A stretch of 64,000 nt of DNA, taken from assembly GCA_963714205.1 (NCBI GenBank), contig CAVQNQ010000002.1:434001-498000 (forward strand). The letters are read 5' to 3'. A program made the position numbers and the translations under genes. Source of the stretch: CAVQNQ01 sp963714205 (GTDB taxonomy: Bacteria > Acidobacteriota > Terriglobia > Bryobacterales > Bryobacteraceae). Shown here piece after piece: positions 18,079-26,594 of the stretch. The notes under the pieces are model-generated. The model did not search any database. It worked only from the letters and a program-made list of their open reading frames with translations, and was not told the DNA's origin. The first letter of the stretch is position 1, and each line of letters opens with the position of its first letter.

Positions 18079-19807
18079 TGTAGCGGTACAACTTCACCCG
18101 CTGGATACCGCGAGCGCCGGCCGTTAGGCGCACCCCGCTGCCCGACTGGTTCATTCCGGCAACCACGGCCATGTCATAGCGCAAAACTGAATCGTCGCCC
18201 GCCAGATAACGGGTCGGCACCCACTTGCCGCCTTCGAAACGGCCACATTCCTGCCAGGCAAGACCGGCGATGGGAGGGCCCGGCGTAGCCGGCGTAAATG
18301 CAACCTGAAGGTTGTTGCCGGCCAGATAAAATTCGTCGGGCCCAACTTGCATGAAGATCCCGTAACCGGTGAGGTCCGGGACCACACTGAGCGCGCGGAA
18401 ATTGCGCGGCAGCCCTACATCCAGGAGATAATCACCAACTTTCACCTGGACATCCGGATTGGCCTTGTCGACCGAAGCGGCGGCTATCGTGCCGCTGCTC
18501 TGGTGCTCCAGGATCATAGGGGCGATCTGGGCCAAGGTCCGATAAGCCATGGGTAATGGAAGATTCTCTATGTCGGGCATCTCCGATGCCCTGAGTTCGG
18601 GCGATCCCGCGGCCCGGCCCAGCATTCTCCCCACCGAGTCAATGCCCATGGACGAATAGCCCATGCCATTGTGCTGGCCGATGACGTAAAAGGCATTGGC
18701 CGCGCCGTGAATATCGCCGGACGACTCTGGGATGAACAGCGGATTGCCGTTGCGGCTGTAGCGGGCCGTCAGCCCGATAAAATCGGGCAGATAGATATCG
18801 GGGGAGAGCATGTCCAGGTGCGGCGCGCCGGCGCGCCAGATGTCGTGCATGTGATCCTGCGGGCCGCCGCTCGGATAGTCGCCGGGTCCCTTGTCCGCCG
18901 GCTGCACGATCCACGCGTTCACATACATCGGTATGGGATATTCCCGCTTGCCGGCTTCGGCGACATGGTCGATATAACGGGAGTAATTCCAACCCATGAA
19001 GATCTCGTCAGCCAGCCCGGGACCCTGCCCGAACACTTCTCCCCAAGTACCCGATGTCTTGAAGCCGGCGGCCTCCCATTTCTTCCGGAATTCGGGGAGC
19101 AGGGTGTCCTTGTGTTTCTCGAGGTAGTTCATGAACTCCGCGGGGACGGGCTTGGCGAACGCCGCTTGAGCCAGGGGGGACCGGTCGCGCGAATCGCCCA
19201 GCAGGCCCACCTCGTTCTCCACTTGCACCATGATCACTCTGTGGGTCTTATCGACTTCGCGGACGTGCCGCATTAGGGCCGCGAAGGCCCGCGCATCCGC
19301 CTGCCAGTTGTTCTCGCTGAGGGTGGATAGGACCTCGATGGTCTTCCCGCCCGCGACCTGGGCGCGCGGAAAGCGCTCCTGGTTGGCTTTGGCCCACGCC
19401 GGGACAAAGCTGGAAAGGCCGTTCTTCCAGCTCGCAAACCAGAGCCAGGCAATCCGGAGGTCGTAGCGCCGCGCGTTCTCGATGGCGGCGTCGGCGATGG
19501 TGAAGTCGTATTTGCCTTCCTGGGGCTCGACCCAGCTCCAGGCCATGCCCGTCAGCACGGTGTTGAGATGCACCTTGTTGGCGAGCAGCGGCCAGACGGT
19601 TTTCATCGTTTCGAGGTCGGAAGACGCGGTATTAGCCAATTCTCCGCTCAGAGCCAGGAACGGCTTGCCGTCGACGATCAGTTGGACGGCCGAACCCCGT
19701 TTCTCCACATGGGGAATCAACGGGTCCGCGGGCGTCGTTTGCGAGTACGCCACCGAAGCCGTCAGGATGCATACCGTTGCGCAGAAGCTATGAATCGAAG
19801 GTCTCAT
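18074..19807 (-). CDS. Secreted GH-A clan glycosidase (beta-galactosidase-like, DUF5597-type), copy 1
   Basis: The 577-residue protein has an N-terminal signal peptide ending near AYSQ. A (beta/alpha)8 barrel follows, related to GH35/GH42 beta-galactosidases. Landmarks are the first strand LIVDGKPFLALSGE, WSWVEPQEGKYDF, the acid/base glutamate in VQVENEVG (E199), and a likely nucleophile in LFIPESSG (E361). The C-terminal 180 residues form a beta-rich tail like DUF5597. AGGAAG precedes the ATG. It starts nine bases after the cyclase stop, in one operon with the cyclase and a second glycosidase. Actual sugar specificity cannot be read from the sequence. It is close in length and motif spacing to the copy at 55538-57271. 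Confidence 0.82.
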   Translation of the reverse strand: MRPSIHSFCATVCILTASVAYSQTTPADPLIPHVEKRGSAVQLIVDGKPFLALSGELANTASSDLETMKTVWPLLANKVHLNTVLTGMAWSWVEPQEGKYDFTIADAAIENARRYDLRIAWLWFASWKNGLSSFVPAWAKANQERFPRAQVAGGKTIEVLSTLSENNWQADARAFAALMRHVREVDKTHRVIMVQVENEVGLLGDSRDRSPLAQAAFAKPVPAEFMNYLEKHKDTLLPEFRKKWEAAGFKTSGTWGEVFGQGPGLADEIFMGWNYSRYIDHVAEAGKREYPIPMYVNAWIVQPADKGPGDYPSGGPQDHMHDIWRAGAPHLDMLSPDIYLPDFIGLTARYSRNGNPLFIPESSGDIHGAANAFYVIGQHNGMGYSSMGIDSVGRMLGRAAGSPELRASEMPDIENLPLPMAYRTLAQIAPMILEHQSSGTIAAASVDKANPDVQVKVGDYLLDVGLPRNFRALSVVPDLTGYGIFMQVGPDEFYLAGNNLQVAFTPATPGPPIAGLAWQECGRFEGGKWVPTRYLAGDDSVLRYDMAVVAGMNQSGSGVRLTAGARGIQRVKLYRYK

Positions 19808-19815
19808 GATTCTTC

Positions 19816-20985
19816 CTAGAAGGTGGCGATCGGGTTCACCGGTCCTCCGGTCGCGCCGGGAACTCTCAATGGATTCACGGTCGCCAGAAATATCCAGCGG
19901 CGGCGCTGGGCGGCCGCTTCACTGAGATCCTCGAGGATGCAATTGTCGATCAAGGGCAGGCCCATCGCCATCAATCCGATCTGATGTATTGGTTGGTTCA
20001 CGCCCTCTACGCGGGAAGGCCTCACGTCCTGCACCACATCGCTGCCCAGGATGGCCACGCCCCGTTCCCGCATCCACTTCGTGACGGAGGCGTAGAGGCC
20101 CGGAGTAGCGCGGTTCAGGTCCAGAGGCCCTTTCTCCTTGACGCGCAGCCAGCGCCCGGTGCGGACGAACATGGCATCGCCGCTTGTCAGGCGGAAGCCG
20201 GCCTTCTTTTCCCAGGCCTCCAGATCCTCCACGTAGATCGGCTCGTCGTCGCCGAGGTAGGGGACGCCCTTCAGTTTGGGGATGTCGTACAAAACGCCTC
20301 TGGTGAAGATGCCGTTCTTGAAGGCCATGACGTCATCCTTACCGGCTCCCCGGTCTGTGTAGCTGGTTTGCGGAAAGCCGCCGAAGATCTGGCCTTTGTA
20401 GAAGAGGTGGCTGAGGGCATCCAAATGGGTGGTGTTATTGCCGTGATAGGAAACCGCGATGGTGTCCACCACGTATGACGCAAGCTGCCGGGGCTCCGGC
20501 CCCGGAGGCCTGGATGTTAGGGTCCAAGTCGGGCGGTCGGCGAAGCCGCCGCCTTGCCCGCGTCCACCCGGCGCGTTACCGGCACCCGGCGGGCTCATGG
20601 CCGGCTGCCCCTCGCGCCCACCCCGCATCCCGCCGCCCCGGGGGCCAGAACCCGGCATCATGCCCGGCAATGGCCCACCGGTCGACCCCTCCTTAGGTAA
20701 ATCGGCATCGAGGGCCATGGATACGCTGACGCCGTCGCGGACGAGCGCGGCGGCGGCCTTGCGCTTGGCGGGGGTAATCAGGTTCACGGTTCCAGCCTGG
20801 TCGCCCGCGCCCCACTTATCCCAGTTAGAGAGCTCTTTCATCCAACGGTCAACGTCAGCCTGAGTCAAGTCGCGTGGATATTGGCCGGCGGTGGCGCAAG
20901 CCGCCGGCCGCGTGGAAATTGCCGTAACAGCCGCCGCGCTCGCGGCGGTGAACAGCGCCCGGCGTGAAATTTCTGCTGACGACAT
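19816..20985 (-). CDS. Tat-exported cyclase-family protein (kynurenine formamidase-like fold)
   Basis: The product has 389 residues. The N-terminus has a Tat-type signal (SRRALF followed by an alanine-rich hydrophobic stretch and a cleavage-like ACATAG). The cyclase/formamidase-like metal-site motif reads NTTHLDALSHLF, and a late GSDVVQD strand carries a conserved acidic residue. These enzymes are metal-dependent amidohydrolases acting on formamides or cyclic amides. A low-complexity Gly/Pro/Met-rich insert of about 50 residues (roughly 105-155) is unusual for the family and may be a surface loop. GAGGAGG eight bases before the ATG at 20985 fixes the start; an upstream ATG at 21003 is not preferred. 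It lies between two glycosidase genes with short gaps. Confidence 0.82.
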   Translation of the reverse strand: MSSAEISRRALFTAASAAAVTAISTRPAACATAGQYPRDLTQADVDRWMKELSNWDKWGAGDQAGTVNLITPAKRKAAAALVRDGVSVSMALDADLPKEGSTGGPLPGMMPGSGPRGGGMRGGREGQPAMSPPGAGNAPGGRGQGGGFADRPTWTLTSRPPGPEPRQLASYVVDTIAVSYHGNNTTHLDALSHLFYKGQIFGGFPQTSYTDRGAGKDDVMAFKNGIFTRGVLYDIPKLKGVPYLGDDEPIYVEDLEAWEKKAGFRLTSGDAMFVRTGRWLRVKEKGPLDLNRATPGLYASVTKWMRERGVAILGSDVVQDVRPSRVEGVNQPIHQIGLMAMGLPLIDNCILEDLSEAAAQRRRWIFLATVNPLRVPGATGGPVNPIATF

Positions 20986-21060
20986 CAACAAGCCTCCTCG
21001 CATTTCCGAGCGGTCATCTGCTTACGCGCCCGGAACCATAAGCCTGGAGTCATTCAGGTT

Positions 21061-22674
21061 TCAATACCTCATCAGCTTGACTCGATATATCGCGCCTTGG
21101 GCGGGCAGGCTCACTCTCGGAGGATCGTAGGATCCCTGATAGGTGATCGCGCGCGCGGTCTTCTTCCAGGCGCCATTCTCAAAAACTCCCTGCTCGGCTT
21201 CAAGGAACTGAGCCGAGGTGTACTCGGAACCCACGGCGGGCCGGAAATCGACCGCCGAATCGAAACCCATAACCAGGAATTCGTCCGGACCCAGTTCGCC
21301 GACCAAGACACGGCCGGACGGCAAGGGAGCCGCGGAAGGAGTGGAAGCTATACCTGTAGCCTGCGGCCGGAAGTGCACCAGCACGTGATAGCGGTCGAAC
21401 ATCAGGTTCTTTCCGCGGACCACATCCTCCTCGATCGCGGCTTTCAGCTTGCCCTTTTGCTGCAGGTCGGTAATCGCCGGCATGGCGGATTGGACAAGGC
21501 GGAAATCCGCACCCAAGTCAACGAAAGGCGCACCCAGCCCCGAACCGGCGCCAGTGTCGACGCCGTAAGCTCCAAAGCCGATCGTGTTGTAGTTCGCCAA
21601 GGCATAGAAGAAAACGCGCGCCCCGGTCATGGTTCTGCCAGCCTCAGGACTCCAGTAGGGATTGTCGGGCCGGTTATAGCGCGATACGATCATCCGGAAA
21701 TTCTCGGACGGCTGCTTGGAGGTGTCCGGAGAGAGAATGTCGATGTCCGGCGCCGCAGCCTTCCACAGATCCAGCATGTGCGACACGGGGCCGCCGCTGG
21801 GGTAACTTTCACCTGGCCGGTCGAACAGGTCATACTGATCGCCGGTATCGTGGCCGCCAGTCCAACAGTTTACGTATGTGACTAAGGGGTATACCTGCTT
21901 GCCGGCATGCGCCACCTCATTCTCATAGCTGGAAAGGTAATACGCGCTGAAAGCTTCTTCCGCATCCGGCCCAAACACCTCTTTCCACGTCCCCGATTTC
22001 TTCTTGAGGGCCGTCACGAGGCGCTCGGGAACCAAGCCGCTGAAGAGCTTGTTCGATTCCGGAGAATAGTCGCGCACGCTGCCGAGCAGGCCGGATTCGT
22101 TCTCGACCTGCATCATGATTACGGTACGGTCGGCTTCGTCTATTTCCTTCAGGTGCCGCATCATGGTGACGTACGCTTTCTGGTCGGCATCCAGGTTGTT
22201 TTTCGAATGCGGGGAGAGCACCCGGATAGGTTTGCCGCCCGAGTCAATCACCCTGGGAAAACGCTTGGTGTCGGACTTGACCCAGTTCGGCGCCCAGTCC
22301 ATGGCCCCATTCTTCCATGTCCCGAACCAAAGCATGACGACCCGCAAACCCTCCGATCGCGCCCGGAGAAGAATCTTGTCGAAGTCGCCGAAGTCAAAGT
22401 GCCCTTCCTGCGGCTCGATTTCATTCCAGTAGATCGGGTACTCCACTGTGTTCGCGCTCATGGCCTTGAGCTTCGGCCAGGCGGTTTCCAGCAGATCGGG
22501 AAAAGCATTGGGGTTGTGTATTTGTCCGCCGAGAATTATGAACGGTTTACCATCCACCAGGAATGTGTACTTGCCGCCATCCTTGACCAATCGCGGAATC
22601 GGCTTTCCCTGTGAAAAGGCGATTCCCGCGATAACTGCTAAAAGGACAAGAAAACGCCCCGCTCTGCAAGGCAT
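21061..22674 (-). CDS. Secreted GH-A clan glycosidase (beta-galactosidase-like, DUF5597-type), copy 2
   Basis: The 537-residue paralogue of the gene at 18074-19807 has a signal peptide (RFLVLLAVIAGIAFSQG). It shares the opening FLVDGKPFIILGG, the IYWNEIEPQEGHFDF region, the acid/base motif MQVENESGLL (E193) and a likely nucleophile in YWSPEAGRT. It has the same beta-rich C-terminus ending in a YRVKLMRY-type strand. GGAGG six bases before the ATG at 22674 decides the start over an earlier in-frame ATG at 22749. It is the first gene of the minus-strand operon. Divergence from copy 1 is substantial, so the two probably act on different linkages or chain positions (inference). Confidence 0.82.
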   Translation of the reverse strand: MPCRAGRFLVLLAVIAGIAFSQGKPIPRLVKDGGKYTFLVDGKPFIILGGQIHNPNAFPDLLETAWPKLKAMSANTVEYPIYWNEIEPQEGHFDFGDFDKILLRARSEGLRVVMLWFGTWKNGAMDWAPNWVKSDTKRFPRVIDSGGKPIRVLSPHSKNNLDADQKAYVTMMRHLKEIDEADRTVIMMQVENESGLLGSVRDYSPESNKLFSGLVPERLVTALKKKSGTWKEVFGPDAEEAFSAYYLSSYENEVAHAGKQVYPLVTYVNCWTGGHDTGDQYDLFDRPGESYPSGGPVSHMLDLWKAAAPDIDILSPDTSKQPSENFRMIVSRYNRPDNPYWSPEAGRTMTGARVFFYALANYNTIGFGAYGVDTGAGSGLGAPFVDLGADFRLVQSAMPAITDLQQKGKLKAAIEEDVVRGKNLMFDRYHVLVHFRPQATGIASTPSAAPLPSGRVLVGELGPDEFLVMGFDSAVDFRPAVGSEYTSAQFLEAEQGVFENGAWKKTARAITYQGSYDPPRVSLPAQGAIYRVKLMRY

Positions 22675-22965
22675 TACCAACCTCCATTCACTCGGAGCGG
22701 GAGAGGTAGCGGATCGGCCGCCGACATACCGTTTCTCCCTGAAGCCCACACCCTACCTCTTTGCGCAGGCAGACTATGGTTCCCGCAAAAGCACGTGTAT
22801 CGTTATATGGTTCTCAGGCCTGTAAGTCCGAAACAAGACCTTGACCGCCAGCGGGCAAAAGCTCTGTGATTTCAGCGCGCGAACCGCGCGCAGCCGGAGG
22901 TCACTGACCGTCTTGGACCTCACCAAGCAGCCATGTGCTACAATCGGCGCTTCAAGGAGACCAGG
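22675..22965. promoter_or_regulatory. Divergent control region between glycosidase operon and membrane regulator
   Basis: No gene was found in these 291 bases. TACAAT at 22939-22944, with TTGGAC 20 bases further upstream, could serve the plus-strand regulator gene, though the spacing is long. The minus-strand promoter was not located. The divergent arrangement makes this the natural place for operator sites. Confidence 0.35.
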
Positions 22966-24234
22966 ATGGCAGGAAGTGGGAATGCTCCGCCGAGCGTGCG
23001 GGGGGGCGGGGATTCTCCAATCAGTTTGAATACCCAGACGGACGATTCGGGTAACGCCATTCGTCAGCAGCTTGGGCTGATTCTGGCCAGTCCGGCTTTT
23101 CGAAACAGCAAGCGCTACTCCGCCCTGCTGAGACATCTGGTGGAACAGACGCTGGCGGGCCGAGCCGGCGATCTGAAGGAGCGCAATATCGGCGTGGACG
23201 TTTTCGAAAGGCCCGCCGATTACGACACGACGACGGATCATTCCGTTCGCAGCGCGGCCAGCGAGATTCGAAAGCGGCTGGCCCAGTACTACTCGGAATC
23301 CGGACACGAGTCGGAGATCCGAGTCGATCTATATCCGGGCTCGTACGTTCCTCAATTCCGCCCCTCTTGCGAAGAGCCGCGCGAAGCTCCGGCTGCCATT
23401 CTTCAGGAACCGCCGGACGAGAGCGCCGCGGAACCATCACCGCAGCCCCGAACTCTATGGGGGCCAGTGACTCTGGCCGCCGCTTTCCTGGCCGGCGCTG
23501 CCCTGGCCGCCGGCGTCATTCGGATGGCATCCGAGCGTCCGCAAACCGCGCTGGACGCCTTTTGGGCGCCGGTACTTGCGCAGGAAGGTCCCGTGCTGCT
23601 CTGCGTCGGAACGCACGCCTCCAATGATTCGCCGGTCGGGGACCAAGGCTTATCAGCTGCTGATACCTTGGCTCTGCCAGGTTCTCCCGGGAGCCTGGTC
23701 ACGGCAGACGCGATTACGCTCGCTCGGATAACCGGCGCGATCCAGGCCCGCGGAAAGAGCTTCCGGATTCTGCCGGTCGTGTCCACGAGCTTTGACGATC
23801 TCCGGCAAGGCAGCGCCGTTTTGATCGGAGCGCTCAATAACGAATGGGTTCTCCGCCTGACACGCCAACTGCGCTTCCAATTCGAGAATGTGGGTCCCGG
23901 GAGGAAACCCTTCATTCGGGATTCTCAGGAGCCTTCCAAGGCCACTTGGTATCCAATCTACTCTGCAGAAACGCGAGACTGCACCAAGGACTATGCCATC
24001 GTCGCGAGGTATTGGGACGCTTCCACCGGCCGGATAGTGGTCTTGGCAGCCGGAGCGCACCGGTGGGGCACCACCGCTTCCGGTGAGTTTGTCGCTTTTC
24101 CGGAGCACTTTCAGCAGTTGGAGGCGCACGCACCAAAGCACTGGGAGCGCAAGAGCATGCAGATCGTGCTCTCCACGGACGTGATCAACGGAGTAGCGGG
24201 TCCACCGAACGTCATTGCGGCGCATTTTTGGTAG
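22966..24234 (+). CDS. Membrane-anchored protein with winged-helix-like N-terminal domain, putative sensor/regulator
   Basis: The product has 422 residues. The N-terminal ~110 contain a conserved acidobacterial module with ILASPAFRNSKRYSALLRHL, DLKERNIGVDVFER and IRKRLAQYY segments, resembling the DNA-binding-like N-terminus of some adenylate-cyclase/TPR regulators. A proline-rich linker, one membrane helix near 162-182 (AAAFLAGAALAAGVIRM) and a ~230-residue periplasmic part follow. The layout (cytoplasmic module, single helix, outer domain) suggests a one-component membrane regulator. The ATG at 22966 follows AAGGAG by seven bases; an earlier ATG at 22933 overlaps the possible -10 box. Its divergent position suggests control of the glycosidase operon. 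Function not demonstrated. Confidence 0.65.
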   Translation: MAGSGNAPPSVRGGGDSPISLNTQTDDSGNAIRQQLGLILASPAFRNSKRYSALLRHLVEQTLAGRAGDLKERNIGVDVFERPADYDTTTDHSVRSAASEIRKRLAQYYSESGHESEIRVDLYPGSYVPQFRPSCEEPREAPAAILQEPPDESAAEPSPQPRTLWGPVTLAAAFLAGAALAAGVIRMASERPQTALDAFWAPVLAQEGPVLLCVGTHASNDSPVGDQGLSAADTLALPGSPGSLVTADAITLARITGAIQARGKSFRILPVVSTSFDDLRQGSAVLIGALNNEWVLRLTRQLRFQFENVGPGRKPFIRDSQEPSKATWYPIYSAETRDCTKDYAIVARYWDASTGRIVVLAAGAHRWGTTASGEFVAFPEHFQQLEAHAPKHWERKSMQIVLSTDVINGVAGPPNVIAAHFW

Positions 24235-24317
24235 GCCGCTCCGAACTCTTCCGACTTCAGGTCCGAGCTGCCCAACCCGGCGCGTGCGCCAGTCAAACAT
24301 CTGCGCCATGATATTAA

Positions 24318-26222
24318 TTGGCCTCGCGTGTCTCTCCGAAAGCCGTGAAGACGAAGGCTCCCCAGGAAGCGGCCAAGGCTCCCCGGGAAGCCAGCCGTAC
24401 GCCGCTCGCCGCGGTCCTGCTGGTCTGCTGCACTGTTGTGGCGTATTGGCCAGCACTCCAGGGCGGTCTCCTCTGGGACGACGCCGCCCACGTCACCCGG
24501 CCGGGGTTGCGCTCGCTTGATGGGCTGTGGCGGATCTGGTTTGAGTTAGGGGCCACCCAGCAATACTATCCCCTGCTGCACAGCGCCTTCTGGATCGAGC
24601 ACCGGTTGTGGGGGGACGCGATGCTGGGCTATCACCTCACCAATGTCTTCCTGCACGCGGCGGCAGCTTTCCTGGTGATGCTGATCATGCGCCGCCTGGG
24701 CCTCGCGGGGGCTTTGCCGGCGGCTTTGGTTTTCGCGCTCCACCCGGTGTGCGTCGAATCGGTGGCGTGGGTCAGCGAGCAGAAGAACACGCTGTCGGCG
24801 GTTTTCGGCCTCAGTGCGGTTTTGCTCTACCTGAGCTTCGATCAGAGCCGGCGCAGATCGCAGTACTTCCTGGCGTCGGCGCTCTTTGTCATGGCACTCC
24901 TGTCGAAAACGGTGACCGCCACGCTGCCCGCGATCCTGCTTGTCGTTCTCTGGTGGCGGCAGGGACGGCTCGACTGGAAGCGCCACGTGCGGCCTTTGCT
25001 GCCCTGGTTCGCGCTCGGCGCGGCAGCCGGGCTGCTCACCGCCTGGGTGGAGCGGAAGTTCATCGGCGCGGAAGGTCCGGAGTTCGCGCTGACGCTGGTC
25101 GAGCGATTCCTGGTCGCGGGCCGGGCCGTTTGGTTCTACTTAGGCAAGCTGGTGTGGCCCGCGGACCTCATGTTCTTCTATCCGCGATGGCACGTGACTT
25201 CCGCGGAATGGTGGCAATATCTCTACCCGCTGGGAGCGGCGGCGGCCCTGGCGGCGTTGTGCCTGCTGGCCCGCAAGCGAAGAGGGCCGCTGGCCGGAGC
25301 CCTGATCTTCGGGGGCGCTTTGTTTCCCGCGCTCGGGTTCTTTAGCGCCTATCCCTTCGTCTATTCCTACGTTGCCGACCACTTTCAATACGTCGCCAGC
25401 CTGGGAATCATCGTTCCGGTGGTCTCCGGATTGGCGTCGCTCGTCAGACCCGGCACGCGGCGCCTGGCGGCCGTGGGGGCCTGTGCCGTGCTGGCGGCGC
25501 TCGGCGCACTCACCTGGCAACAGTGCGGCATGTACCGCGACATCGAGACGCTCTTCCAGGAAACACTGAAACGCAATCCCGAGTGCTGGGCCGCCCATTA
25601 CAACCTGGGAGTGCTCATCGCTGAAACCCCGGGCCGGGCCGAGGAGGCCATTCAGCACTACCGGGAGGCTACGAGGCTGAAGCCGGACTACGCCATGGCC
25701 CACTACAATTTGGCTCTGGCGCTGTCCCAGACGCCCGATCGCCTGCCGGAGGCCATTGCGGAATACAGGGCGGCGCTTCGCATCGACCCGAACGACGCCC
25801 GGGCCCACAATAACCTGGGATTGGCTCTGTCGAAGCTTCCGGGCCAGATGCCCGAGGCGATCGCGGAGTACCAGGCGGCCTTGCGCATCGACCCGGATTC
25901 CGCGGAGGCGCACAACAACCTGGGAATCGCCCTGCTGCTAACCCCGGGCCGTGGTTCGGAGGCGATCCCTCACTTCCAGGCGGCCCTGCGGGTCAAACCG
26001 GATTCAGCCGAGATCCATAACAATCTGGGCAGCGCTTTCTCCCTGGCGCCGGGCCGGATCGAGGAGGCCATCGAAGAATACCGCATCGCGCTGCGTCTCC
26101 AGCCCGATTACCCGGATGCCAGCTACAACCTGGATATGGCGCTGGCGAAGAGCCGGCGGCCGCTTAAGCCGGCATCCGGGCGGCCGGCGGCGCGAACAGG
26201 CTCACCGGCTCGAACGCCGTGA
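24318..26222 (+). CDS. TMTC/DUF1736-like polytopic membrane protein with C-terminal TPR repeats
   Basis: The 634-residue protein has a GT-C-like membrane half (AYWPALQGGLLWDD loop, YHLTNVFLHAAAAF, HPVCVESVAWVSEQ, ten or so helices). Five to six TPR units follow from about residue 415 to 620. Bacterial TMTC-like proteins resemble protein O-mannosyltransferases, and the D-D pair in the first loop would be catalytic if so; activity here is inferred. The TPR units have a 36-residue period, with a TPGR/TPDR-type insertion between the two helices of each unit, instead of the usual 34. The start is uncertain: TTG at 24318, or GTG at 24345. An N-terminal Lys/Ala-rich tail precedes the first helix. 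It overlaps the convergent gene at its 3' end by 59 bases. Confidence 0.82.
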   Translation: MASRVSPKAVKTKAPQEAAKAPREASRTPLAAVLLVCCTVVAYWPALQGGLLWDDAAHVTRPGLRSLDGLWRIWFELGATQQYYPLLHSAFWIEHRLWGDAMLGYHLTNVFLHAAAAFLVMLIMRRLGLAGALPAALVFALHPVCVESVAWVSEQKNTLSAVFGLSAVLLYLSFDQSRRRSQYFLASALFVMALLSKTVTATLPAILLVVLWWRQGRLDWKRHVRPLLPWFALGAAAGLLTAWVERKFIGAEGPEFALTLVERFLVAGRAVWFYLGKLVWPADLMFFYPRWHVTSAEWWQYLYPLGAAAALAALCLLARKRRGPLAGALIFGGALFPALGFFSAYPFVYSYVADHFQYVASLGIIVPVVSGLASLVRPGTRRLAAVGACAVLAALGALTWQQCGMYRDIETLFQETLKRNPECWAAHYNLGVLIAETPGRAEEAIQHYREATRLKPDYAMAHYNLALALSQTPDRLPEAIAEYRAALRIDPNDARAHNNLGLALSKLPGQMPEAIAEYQAALRIDPDSAEAHNNLGIALLLTPGRGSEAIPHFQAALRVKPDSAEIHNNLGSAFSLAPGRIEEAIEEYRIALRLQPDYPDASYNLDMALAKSRRPLKPASGRPAARTGSPARTP

Positions 26223-26592
26223 TGCGCCACTTGCGGCCCGTCTTGACCAGCCGGCATTTCACATCCTGCTCGCGATTCGTGGCGGATGCATCGTTCTGCT
26301 GGTCAACCAGGGTCAAGCGCCAATCCAGTTCCAGCGCCCGGTTGCGGTCGTCGCCTTCGTTCTTCACGGGATCTATCGAGGATTGCGCCACGAACTCGCG
26401 CACCAGCGCGGTTACGTCGCTGCGCAACTCGTCGAAGCCGGGCATCGCCGGATCGAAATAGCTCATGAATTCCGAGACATTCCCATCCACCAGCGCCGAA
26501 GCCATCGAAGCAATCAGACTCCAAACGTCGTCGGCCGCGTCCGCGCGCAGGCGGACGGCCCAGACTGCCACCAGGAGCGCGCGGCGGGTCAT
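26164..26592 (-). CDS. Secreted NTF2/SnoaL-like small protein
   Basis: The 142-residue product has a short export signal (TRRALLVAVWAV, then RADA). It then has an NTF2-like alpha+beta pattern: a helix VWSLIASMASALVDGN, FMSYFDPAMPGF, and terminal strands CRLVKTGRKWRITAFEPVSL. No catalytic signature is visible, as in many NTF2-like proteins. The ATG at 26592 is preferred; the frame extends upstream to 26769, but that lies inside argJ. It is almost contiguous with argJ (three bases) and its 3' end overlaps the convergent TPR gene. Confidence 0.65.
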   Translation of the reverse strand: MTRRALLVAVWAVRLRADAADDVWSLIASMASALVDGNVSEFMSYFDPAMPGFDELRSDVTALVREFVAQSSIDPVKNEGDDRNRALELDWRLTLVDQQNDASATNREQDVKCRLVKTGRKWRITAFEPVSLFAPPAARMPA

Positions 26593-26594
26593 CT

